Source of the DNA: an uncultured Porphyromonadaceae bacterium
GTDB lineage: Bacteria > Bacteroidota > Bacteroidia > Bacteroidales > Muribaculaceae
Assembly (NCBI GenBank): GCA_947174515.1
Contig: CAMWJD010000002.1
Location: 1 to 33,377 of the forward strand
Direction of reading: 5' to 3'
Length of the DNA stretch: 33,377 bases
Of the stretch, positions 15,522-22,813 are shown one piece after another. The notes under the pieces were generated by a model. The model was given only the letters and a program-made list of their open reading frames with translations. It was not told where the DNA came from and did not search any database. Made by a program: the position numbers and the translations under genes. The first letter of the stretch is position 1. Every line of letters starts with the position of its first letter.

Positions 15522-16877
15522 ATGAAAGCATACTTTTCAGCTATACTTGGAATCGCAGCTATAGCCGCCGTCCAATCGCACGCCACATTTACAGCCGGCG
15601 CTGCGGAATACATGGAAAAACCGCTTGCTGCCACCCAGGCCGACACTGCAGGCTATCACAAATTCCGCTTCGGAGGCTACGGAGAGATGGTGGCATCTTT
15701 CAAAGACTACGGCATCAACCGCTTCGCCGGAACTGCAACAGGCAACACAAGAACGCACCGCAACTCCATATCGATTCCACGATTCGTGCTCGCTTTTGAC
15801 TATAAATTCAATTCTAAATGGATTCTCGGCGCTGAAATAGAGTTCGAGGCAGGAGGCACAGGCACAGCCGTAGAACTTGAGAACAGCGAGAATGGAGAAT
15901 ATGAGACCGAAATAGAGAAGGGAGGGGAAGTCGCCCTCGAGCAATTCCACATAACAAGACTCATAATTCCACAATTCAACGTTAGGGCAGGCCACATGAT
16001 CGTGCCCGTGGGGCTCACAAACGCACACCACGAGCCTATCAATTTCTTCGGGACCGTTAGGCCCCAGGCTGAGACTTCCCTCCTTCCCTCCACCTGGCAT
16101 GAGACCGGCATTCAGTTTTTTGGATCGTTTGGAAAAAGATTTACAAGGTTTGATTATCAGCTCATGATCACTGCCGGCCTCAATGCCAACGGTTTTAACC
16201 GTGATGAATGGATCATCGGAGGAAAACAGGGACTCTTCGAAACCGACAACTTCACATCTCCCGCATACATAGTCCGTATAGATTACAGCGGTGTGCCGGG
16301 ACTCCGCACAGGCGTGTCGTTCTACTATTGCCGTAATGCCGGAGCAAATTCCGACAAAGAGCACACCTACTCCGCAATAGGAAAGATACCCGTGGCAATC
16401 GGCACCTGGGACGCTCAGTACAGAAATAAATTCGTGACAGCCCGCGCCAACCTCACCTATGGTTATATAGGAAACTCTGCTGCTCTCAGCGACGCTAACA
16501 GGTTGCTCTCCAACAAATCACCCTACAGCCGTCTTATCCCGATTGCAAAAAATGCCCTCAGCTATGGAGGGGAAGTCGGCATAAATATAAAATCGCTCAT
16601 TAAGGGGATTTTTCCGACAATATATCCTTTCGCCCGGTATGAATATTACAATCCCCAGTATCGCGGAGAAGGCACCAAGACTACGATGGACCACCGCCTC
16701 GAAGTAAGCCAATGGCAAGCCGGACTCAACTGGTTCGCACTTCCAAATCTCGTGCTAAAGGCAGACTACACCACCCGACAGATCGGCACGGCAAAAGTAT
16801 TCGGCAAAGGTCGCTACAACTCTGAAAACGAATTCTCCATCGGCATAGCCTACATAGGTTGGTTTCTCTCAAAGTAA
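15522..16877 (+). CDS. Outer-membrane porin (phosphate-selective porin-like), first gene of the operon
   Basis: The protein is 451 residues from the ATG at 15522, the start that yields a signal peptide (about 1-22, hydrophobic AILGIAAIAAVQSHA). The body alternates aromatic and polar residues as in a beta-barrel (FGGYGEMVASF, PRFVLAFDYKFNSKWILGAEIEFEA, GLNWFALPNLVLKADYTTRQIG). It ends in a long aromatic strand. Such Bacteroidetes proteins are annotated as porins or phosphate-selective porin O/P-like. In this context it may bring an iron or haem-related solute to the periplasm (inference). A longer start at 15468 would lie upstream of the -7 box. Confidence 0.82.
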   Translation: MKAYFSAILGIAAIAAVQSHATFTAGAAEYMEKPLAATQADTAGYHKFRFGGYGEMVASFKDYGINRFAGTATGNTRTHRNSISIPRFVLAFDYKFNSKWILGAEIEFEAGGTGTAVELENSENGEYETEIEKGGEVALEQFHITRLIIPQFNVRAGHMIVPVGLTNAHHEPINFFGTVRPQAETSLLPSTWHETGIQFFGSFGKRFTRFDYQLMITAGLNANGFNRDEWIIGGKQGLFETDNFTSPAYIVRIDYSGVPGLRTGVSFYYCRNAGANSDKEHTYSAIGKIPVAIGTWDAQYRNKFVTARANLTYGYIGNSAALSDANRLLSNKSPYSRLIPIAKNALSYGGEVGINIKSLIKGIFPTIYPFARYEYYNPQYRGEGTKTTMDHRLEVSQWQAGLNWFALPNLVLKADYTTRQIGTAKVFGKGRYNSENEFSIGIAYIGWFLSK

Positions 16878-16899
16878 TTTTGAATTGAAAATTAAGATC

Positions 16900-16935
16900 T
16901 TAAACTCCCTAAACTTTCTAAACACCATAAACAAA
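16900..16935. repeat. Four 9-bp repeats (YTAAACNNN) before the imelysin gene
   Basis: Exact consecutive units: TTAAACTCC, CTAAACTTT, CTAAACACC, ATAAACAAA. The core TAAAC is invariant and the last three bases vary. They lie in the untranslated gap between porin and imelysin, 11 bp before the imelysin ATG. Confidence 0.8.
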
Positions 16936-16946
16936 ACAATAAAAAT

Positions 16947-18104
16947 ATGAAAAAATACTTACTCTCATTTTCCGCGCTTTTCTGCGCAAGCGCAATGATG
17001 CTTACCGGATGCTCAAACAATGACGATCCGAAGCAGGAAGACAACAACAATGACAACGCCGCCACCCTCGACTACAACGAAAAGAACGCTGCAAGCTGGA
17101 GCAACTACATGCAGCAGGTGGCACTACTGCTGCAGATGGACTCCAATACCCTCTATGAGGCCTGGACAGTATCATACGACGGCGGAGCTCCCTTCGCCAC
17201 AAGCTTCAAGCAGCACAACGGCGGCGACTATTCAAGCGCACTCAGCTGCGTGGAGCAGATCATCGAAGGCTGCGCCGACATCGCAAACGAGGTAGGTACA
17301 GCCAAGATCGGAGACCCCTATAATCTCTATATATCAGGCGACACACAGGCTGCACTCTACTCTGTTGAATCATGGTATAGCTGGCACTCTCGCGAAGACT
17401 ATTCAAACAATATCCTCTCAATCCGCAATTCCTACTATGGATCGCTTGACGGCACTGTCAGCCCTAAGTCGCTTTCCGCACTTATCGCAACTGAAAATGC
17501 CCAACTCGACTCTGATGTGAAGGCTGCAATTGCCAACGCTTCAAACGCTATCCTCGCTATCCCGCAGCCTTTCCGCAATCACATCAACAGCAGCGAAAGT
17601 CGCTCCGCAATGACTGCATGCGCTGACCTTGAAGAACTGCTCTCAAAAGATCTTAAGAATGCTGTCAGCAAATTGGGCGACGACAGCCGCTATCAAGACA
17701 TAGTAGACAATTATGTGGATGTAGTGGTAGTGCCGACCTACAAGAGCCTGAAAGAACGAAACGAGGCTCTCTATCAGACTGTGCTTAAATTCAAAAACTC
17801 CCCGTCTGACGCCAATTTCGCCTCCGCTTGCAATGCCTGGCTTGAGGCACGCGAGCCTTGGGAGAAGAGCGAGGCATTCCTCTTCGGTCCTGTAGATGCA
17901 CTCGGCCTCGACCCCAATATGGACAGCTGGCCTCTCGACCAGGACAACATCGTGCAGATCCTCAACTCCGGCAACTACGACAATCTTGACTGGAGCGACG
18001 GAGATGACGACGACACCATCGAGGCTGTGCAATCCGTAAGAGGGTTCCACACTCTTGAATTCCTCCTTTTCAAAGACGGACAACCACGCAAAGTAAAGAA
18101 CTGA
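16947..18104 (+). CDS. Imelysin-family (M75-like, EfeO-related) lipoprotein
   Basis: The 385-residue protein has a lipobox (MLTGC, Cys22), then an Asn/Asp-rich linker (about 24-40), and a helical imelysin domain. Family marks are PWEKSEAFLFGPV (about 304-316) and the C-terminal GxHxxE motif GFHTLEFLLF (G366, H368, E371). Imelysin-like proteins take part in iron acquisition and occur with di-haem oxidases or peroxidases. H368 and E371 are the likely metal ligands. It ends eight bases before the di-haem gene, so the two are certainly one transcript and probably work together at the envelope. The ligand (ferrous or ferric iron, or haem) cannot be read from sequence. Confidence 0.9.
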   Translation: MKKYLLSFSALFCASAMMLTGCSNNDDPKQEDNNNDNAATLDYNEKNAASWSNYMQQVALLLQMDSNTLYEAWTVSYDGGAPFATSFKQHNGGDYSSALSCVEQIIEGCADIANEVGTAKIGDPYNLYISGDTQAALYSVESWYSWHSREDYSNNILSIRNSYYGSLDGTVSPKSLSALIATENAQLDSDVKAAIANASNAILAIPQPFRNHINSSESRSAMTACADLEELLSKDLKNAVSKLGDDSRYQDIVDNYVDVVVVPTYKSLKERNEALYQTVLKFKNSPSDANFASACNAWLEAREPWEKSEAFLFGPVDALGLDPNMDSWPLDQDNIVQILNSGNYDNLDWSDGDDDDTIEAVQSVRGFHTLEFLLFKDGQPRKVKN

Positions 18105-18112
18105 AAATATCT

Positions 18113-19549
18113 ATGATAAGTAAATCTCATTCCATCTATATCTGCCTCACGGGTATGGCGGCTTTATTGTCGGCCTGCGAGAGCGACGGACTGGATGTGC
18201 TTGACATTGAGGTTCCTGCCGGCTATGAGCTGTCGGCGGGAACTTCCACGATATTCCTTAACTCGTCGGTTGCATACGATAGCGAGGCGCCTTGGGTGAA
18301 GGGCGACTACCTGACCCGATTCGTGCGCGGCGACAGGCTCTATGACGATGTCCGCACTTCAACCAACGGACAAGGTGGAGGACTCGGACCCGTATATGCC
18401 GGATATTCATGCGGAAGTTGCCACCGAAATGCCGGACGCACACGCCCCGGGGTGTGGAACGACAACGGATCCGGTTCCTACGGATTCTCGGCGATGCTCG
18501 TCTATATCACACGCAAAAACGGCGCGTTTTTCCGCGACTACGGACGCGTGCTCCACGACCAGGCCATCTACGGCGTAAAGCCGGAAGGGAAATTGAAGGT
18601 AGACTGGAACTATCAGCAGTTCTCGTTTCCTGACGGCGACACATATGAGCTGGCATATCCATCATACACCATCACCGACTGGTATGCCGACGAGATCGCT
18701 CCCGAAGACCTCTTCTGCACCGTGCGGGTGCCTCTTCGGCACGTAGGCATGGGACAGCTGATGTCACTCGACCAGCACGAAATAGAACAGCTGGCTGCTA
18801 AAAGCAACTATCCGGAATGGGGCATCAGCGGACGCTGCAACTACATCAGCGAACGCGGTGTGACAAGCCTCGGCATCTCCGGGAACAAGGCTCAGCATGC
18901 CGACCTCACGGTGGAGCTCGGATTCTCAAGCGATATGGGCGTGACCAACAGCCGCTATCCTGAAGAAATCTGCGAGGGTCAGATACAGATGAACCAAGGA
19001 TCAATGATGGGTCTTTCCTACGACCAGCTCGACGTGTCTACGGAAGACATGGAAAACGTTGACCTCTACATGCAGTCGCTCGGTGTTCCCGCCCGTCGCA
19101 ACGTGAACGATCCTGACGTAAAGAGAGGCGAAGCTCTCTTCTTCCAGGCGGGATGCCATCTATGCCATGTGACTACACTACATACTCGCCCACGTGGCTC
19201 CACACTGCTTGCAGGCACCCAACTTCCTTGGCTGGGCAACCAGACTATCCACCCATACAGCGACTTTCTGCTGCACGACATGGGCTCAGAGATAATGGGA
19301 GTCGGGCTCAACGACAACTATGTGTCCGGGCTCGCCCGAGGCAACGAATGGCGCACCACTCCTCTCTGGGGCGTCGGTCTGCAGGAAAAGGTCAACGGAC
19401 ACACATGCTTCCTCCACGACGGCAGAGCACGCAACTTCACCGAAGCCATAATGTGGCACGGAGGGGAAGGGGAAGCCTCGAAAAACAAATTCAAGAACAT
19501 GCCGCGCAAAGACCGCGACGCCATAATAAAATTCCTCCAATCCCTGTAG
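18113..19549 (+). CDS. Di-haem DUF1111-type oxidoreductase lipoprotein (MauG/peroxidase-like)
   Basis: The 478-residue protein has a lipobox (LLSAC, Cys22) and two c-type haem sites: CGSCH (C100-H104) and CHLCH (C348-H352). The C-terminal part has the family signature blocks TTPLWGVGLQEKV, CFLHDGRARNFTEAIMWHGGE and a final FLQSL. Such proteins, annotated as thiol oxidoreductase or DUF1111, belong to the di-haem cytochrome c peroxidase/MauG group. In imelysin operons they may replace the DyP peroxidase EfeB of the EfeUOB system (inference). It needs the cytochrome c synthase, and a candidate is encoded at 22800. It is the third gene of the operon. Confidence 0.9.
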   Translation: MISKSHSIYICLTGMAALLSACESDGLDVLDIEVPAGYELSAGTSTIFLNSSVAYDSEAPWVKGDYLTRFVRGDRLYDDVRTSTNGQGGGLGPVYAGYSCGSCHRNAGRTRPGVWNDNGSGSYGFSAMLVYITRKNGAFFRDYGRVLHDQAIYGVKPEGKLKVDWNYQQFSFPDGDTYELAYPSYTITDWYADEIAPEDLFCTVRVPLRHVGMGQLMSLDQHEIEQLAAKSNYPEWGISGRCNYISERGVTSLGISGNKAQHADLTVELGFSSDMGVTNSRYPEEICEGQIQMNQGSMMGLSYDQLDVSTEDMENVDLYMQSLGVPARRNVNDPDVKRGEALFFQAGCHLCHVTTLHTRPRGSTLLAGTQLPWLGNQTIHPYSDFLLHDMGSEIMGVGLNDNYVSGLARGNEWRTTPLWGVGLQEKVNGHTCFLHDGRARNFTEAIMWHGGEGEASKNKFKNMPRKDRDAIIKFLQSL

Positions 19550-19555
19550 CCCATA

Positions 19556-19608
19556 ATTTATGATAAATAAAGCTAAATCATGATTTATCATGCCATATCA
19601 TGATAAAT
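19556..19608. repeat. Nested inverted repeats with 10-bp phased TCATG
   Basis: ATTTATCATG (19583-19592) is the perfect inverted partner of CATGATAAAT (19599-19608) across CCATAT. A smaller dyad, ATTTAT-G-ATAAAT, lies at 19556-19568. TCATG occurs three times at exact 10-bp steps (19578, 19588, 19598). It occupies the gap between the di-haem and second porin genes and may act as an mRNA processing or stability hairpin, or as a protein-binding site. Confidence 0.75.
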
Positions 19609-19637
19609 ACCCTAAAACCCGACAACCAAAAAAACTA

Positions 19638-20852
19638 ATGAAAAAAATAATACTCCCAGCCCTACTCTCCCTATTATTCTCTCCTCTCGTACACGCCCAG
19701 TACGACACCGACACTGAAAACGGCGTCGTGTCGCTTGCCGACCATCGGGGATTCACTTTCACCACCAAGAAAGGGGACTTCCTTTTCAAACCATATCTCT
19801 TAGTGCAGACCACTGCCAACTATAACTATTATGACGACGCAGGTCTTGACCCCGCCTACAATCAGGACAATGTCGCAAATTCCGGATTTGCCATTCCTTA
19901 CGCAGTGCTGGGATTCACGGGCAAGGCATTCAATATCGTCACCTTCAACCTGTCGATCAACGCGGCTGCCTCCGGTGGAGGTCTGCTGCAACAGGCATGG
20001 GCGGATGTCCGCCCCTCCGATGAATTCGGCGTCAAGATCGGTAAGTTCAAGACCCCATTCTCTCACGCCTACCTCACCACTCTCGGCGAGACTCTTTTCC
20101 CCGTGCTCCCGACTTCCCTGACTGCCTCAGTGATACTCCCCTACTCGCTCAACGCCGTGACTCCGCATATAGGCACCGGATTCGACCTCGGTGTGGAAGT
20201 ACACGGCATGATAAAGGAGAAATTCGGCTACCAGATAGGTCTTTTCAACGGCACCGGGGCAAGCGTGAACATAGCGACGAAGACCATCAGCGATGACTGG
20301 CATATCCCCTCGCTCCTCTATGCAGCCAGGCTCACATATCAGCCATTCGGTGTCATGCCGGCATCGCAGGGCGACCCGAGGCGCCTCAACAGCAATAAAA
20401 TGCTCGTAGGCGTTTCCGGATCACTAAATGTAGAAAGCGAGAACGAGAGCACCAACGATTTCCGTCTCGGACTGGAATGGTCGTGGATCAAAAACCGCTG
20501 GTATTTCGGAGCCGAGGTCTACTATATGAACGTTGGCTTCACAAAAAGACAGAAGATCGACACTTCCTACAATTATTTCGGAGGATACGGTCAGGCGGGA
20601 TATTTTATCACAAACAAACTCCAGGGATGTCTGCGTTATGATTTCTTTGAGCGAAACTCAACAAAGAAGGGTGGCTTCCTCAACATGCCTGCCATAGGAG
20701 CCAACTATTTCATCAACAGCATCAACCTTAAGCTTCAGGCGATGTACCAATATACCGGACGCACCGGACACGCACGCCAGATGGACCGCGATGAGGATAA
20801 TCTCGGACTCGCCACAAGCTCAGTGACTATAATGGCACAATATTCCTTCTAA
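19638..20852 (+). CDS. Outer-membrane porin, second of the operon
   Basis: The protein is 404 residues from the ATG at 19638, which starts the signal peptide (KK then hydrophobic LPALLSLLF, cleavage near VHAQ). The body is a beta-barrel (FTTKKGDFLFKPYLLVQT, FGVKIGKFKTPFSH, NRWYFGAEVYYMNVGF) and ends TIMAQYSF with the terminal Phe usual for outer-membrane barrels. It resembles the porin O/P-like family, as the first porin does, but differs from it clearly in sequence, so it is not a recent duplicate. The longer start at 19590 gives a poor, basic N-terminus and sits in the inverted repeat. Confidence 0.85.
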   Translation: MKKIILPALLSLLFSPLVHAQYDTDTENGVVSLADHRGFTFTTKKGDFLFKPYLLVQTTANYNYYDDAGLDPAYNQDNVANSGFAIPYAVLGFTGKAFNIVTFNLSINAAASGGGLLQQAWADVRPSDEFGVKIGKFKTPFSHAYLTTLGETLFPVLPTSLTASVILPYSLNAVTPHIGTGFDLGVEVHGMIKEKFGYQIGLFNGTGASVNIATKTISDDWHIPSLLYAARLTYQPFGVMPASQGDPRRLNSNKMLVGVSGSLNVESENESTNDFRLGLEWSWIKNRWYFGAEVYYMNVGFTKRQKIDTSYNYFGGYGQAGYFITNKLQGCLRYDFFERNSTKKGGFLNMPAIGANYFINSINLKLQAMYQYTGRTGHARQMDRDEDNLGLATSSVTIMAQYSF

Positions 20853-20863
20853 TTCGACAATAA

Positions 20864-20899
20864 GACTTATTCGACTTATAAGACTTATAAGATTTAAGT
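20864..20899. repeat. Four 9-bp repeats (GACTTATAA-like) before the mono-haem gene
   Basis: Consecutive 9-bp units GACTTATTC, GACTTATAA, GACTTATAA, GATTTAAGT occupy the gap after the second porin; an incomplete unit GACAATAA precedes them at 20855. Same period as other arrays here, different unit. Confidence 0.75.
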
Positions 20900-20910
20900 T
20901 ATGAATTTTT

Positions 20911-21615
20911 ATGAAATTCTATAATTACATTATCTTGGCATCTGTCTTTTTAGGTTCTTTCACATCTTGCGACGAGGGGCGCATCTACAATGATGACATC
21001 ATACAAACAGAAGATGGAGGAGCAGCCCACTTTTCAGGCATAGTGACAGGGACTGACACCTGGAGCCAAGGCTACACTCTCGCTTTGGCAGGGTTTGAAG
21101 ACGGCAACGAGTACGCCCTCATCAGCAAGAATATTGAAACGTCGGTAAGTGACGGAAAATGCGACATAACCCTTTCCGGCATTCCCGGAGAGGTGACCAA
21201 AATCGAACTGTGTGCTGTCGATCGCCTGCGTCGACGGGTAGCCACGTTTCTATCTACCGACTATAATCCTAAGGATGCGAACTTGCAGTTAAGTGCAGAA
21301 GTGGTTGATATGTCAATGTCCGCAGCTATTCAGACTGAAATATTCAACACTACATGTGTGCAATGTCATGGCGGCAACGGATATGCCGCAGCCGGTCTGG
21401 ACCTGCTCACCGGCAACAGCTTCAGAAACCTTATATCGGTTCCCTCGAGAAAGATTCCCGGGAAAGACCGTGTAGCACCGGGGAAAAGCGGAGAAAGCGA
21501 ACTTTTTATGATTCTTGACTCTGAAATATCGGCAGACTGGAACTATGATCATTCAGTAGAAGTGGTAAGGCAGGAAAAGCTGGATCTAATCCGCAACTGG
21601 ATCGATAACCTTTAA
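20911..21615 (+). CDS. Mono-haem c-type cytochrome lipoprotein
   Basis: The 234-residue protein has a lipobox (FTSC, Cys20). A beta-rich domain spans about 38-125 and a short C-terminal cytochrome domain has one haem site, CVQCH (C149-H153). The domain continues with GYAAAGLDLLTGNSFRNLI and VAPGKSGESELFMIL. This layout resembles the small haem-binding domains attached to planctomycete or Bacteroidetes envelope proteins. The distal ligand is not certain. It is the last gene of the five-gene operon and could pass electrons to or from the di-haem protein (inference). I know of no named function. Confidence 0.82.
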   Translation: MKFYNYIILASVFLGSFTSCDEGRIYNDDIIQTEDGGAAHFSGIVTGTDTWSQGYTLALAGFEDGNEYALISKNIETSVSDGKCDITLSGIPGEVTKIELCAVDRLRRRVATFLSTDYNPKDANLQLSAEVVDMSMSAAIQTEIFNTTCVQCHGGNGYAAAGLDLLTGNSFRNLISVPSRKIPGKDRVAPGKSGESELFMILDSEISADWNYDHSVEVVRQEKLDLIRNWIDNL

Positions 21616-21633
21616 TCAATGATCAACAATCAA

Positions 21634-21655
21634 CGCAAATCGCAATTAATTTGCG
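21634..21655. promoter_or_regulatory. Inverted repeat overlapping a -33 box
   Basis: CGCAAAT (21634-21640) and ATTTGCG (21649-21655) are perfect inverted partners across 8 nt. The right arm contains the TTTG -33 box of the next promoter. It is a candidate operator for the cytochrome-maturation operon. Confidence 0.5.
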
Positions 21656-21681
21656 CATCTCTAATAAAATGGTTATTTTTG
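21650..21681 (+). promoter_or_regulatory. Promoter of the RidA-like/ccsBA/ogt operon
   Basis: TTTG (21650-21653), 20 bp, then TATTTTTG (21674-21681): full consensus. Leader of about 10 nt before the ATG at 21698. Confidence 0.8.
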
Positions 21682-21697
21682 TGAAGAATTAAACAAA

Positions 21698-22813
21698 ATG
21701 CAATATATAAATATCAAATATGATGGTGCTGAGGCAGTTGTGGCTCTTTTTGAAAATGGCAGAAAAGAGGCGCATGCCTACATCACACCCACATCCGGCT
21801 CCGGAAATGCCTCTTCCCAGATAATGGCTATTGACACCGCCGTTAAAATGCTGGCAGATGAAACCGGACTCAAACCTGTATTCAAGCGTTATCTGCTTAG
21901 CGACCCATCCAATCAGACTCAGTATCTTCCGCAAGAGGAACCATGTGCCTGCTCTGTGTTAGGACAGTCACCGCTCAACGGCACCAAAGCCTCATTGCTT
22001 GTCCTTCTTGAGGAAGAGGCTGATTTCCGTCCATATGAAGGTGGACTTTGGGAAGACTCCAAAGGTCGTATATGGGTAGGAGACAGCACTGACATTGCGA
22101 CAGGCGACTCTCTGACAATGACTGTCGCTTATCTGGAACGTCTGTCTCTGATGCTGGCGCAAAGAGGTGCCTCCCTGAAAGACAATTGCCTGCGCACATG
22201 GTTTTTCGTACGTGATATCGACAACAACTACAAGGGGGTGGTGCAGGGGCGCAACAGTGTCTTCGCCCGTGAGGGCCTGACCTCAGACACTCATTTCATA
22301 GCATCGACCGGCATCGAGGGACAGGCAGCCGAACCCTCCCGGCTCGTAGCGTTCAATGCTTTTGCCGATACGCGGATCAAAGCGCCTCAGATCAAATACC
22401 TTTACGGCAAGACCCATCTTAATCCCACATATGAATATGGTGTGGCATTCGAACGCGCTACCGCCGTAGACTATGCCGACCGCCGCCACGTCTATGTATC
22501 AGGCACAGCAAGCATCGACAACAAGGGGCAAATTGTAGCCCCCGGCGACATAAAGGCACAGACTGACCGTATGCTTGAGAATATCGGTGTGCTTTTGGCT
22601 GAGGGCGACTGTGGTTGGGAAGATGTCGCCCATATGACGGTCTATATCCGCGATATTGCCGACCATGCACTCATAAGTCGAATTATGAGAGAGCGCTTTC
22701 CTGACATACCTAAATCGATAGTGCTCGCTCCGGTGTGCCGTCCGGGTTGGCTTATAGAAACTGAATGTATGGCTGTAAAGAAGGCTGACAATCGCGATTA
22801 TGAGCCGTACTGA
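21698..22813 (+). CDS. Chorismatase (FkbO/Hyg5)-like protein with RidA-superfamily C-terminal domain
   Basis: The 371-residue protein is cytoplasmic (no signal). The N-terminal half (about 1-210, with PCACSVLGQSPLNG and TWFFVRDIDNNYKGV) resembles the FkbO/Hyg5 chorismatase family. The C-terminal part (about 265-362, YVSGTASIDNKGQIV, DVAHMTVYIRDIAD, VCRPGWLIETECMAV) has the RidA/YjgF fold. Chorismatases hydrolyse chorismate; many distant relatives are of unknown activity. Its end overlaps the cytochrome c synthase gene by 14 bp, which suggests translational coupling, but a role in cytochrome maturation is unproven. Confidence 0.72.
   Translation: MQYINIKYDGAEAVVALFENGRKEAHAYITPTSGSGNASSQIMAIDTAVKMLADETGLKPVFKRYLLSDPSNQTQYLPQEEPCACSVLGQSPLNGTKASLLVLLEEEADFRPYEGGLWEDSKGRIWVGDSTDIATGDSLTMTVAYLERLSLMLAQRGASLKDNCLRTWFFVRDIDNNYKGVVQGRNSVFAREGLTSDTHFIASTGIEGQAAEPSRLVAFNAFADTRIKAPQIKYLYGKTHLNPTYEYGVAFERATAVDYADRRHVYVSGTASIDNKGQIVAPGDIKAQTDRMLENIGVLLAEGDCGWEDVAHMTVYIRDIADHALISRIMRERFPDIPKSIVLAPVCRPGWLIETECMAVKKADNRDYEPY

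Noticed and set aside
15537-16364. 275-residue minus-strand frame
   Set aside because: Antisense shadow of the first porin; Cys/Ser-rich low-quality translation without signal or motif.
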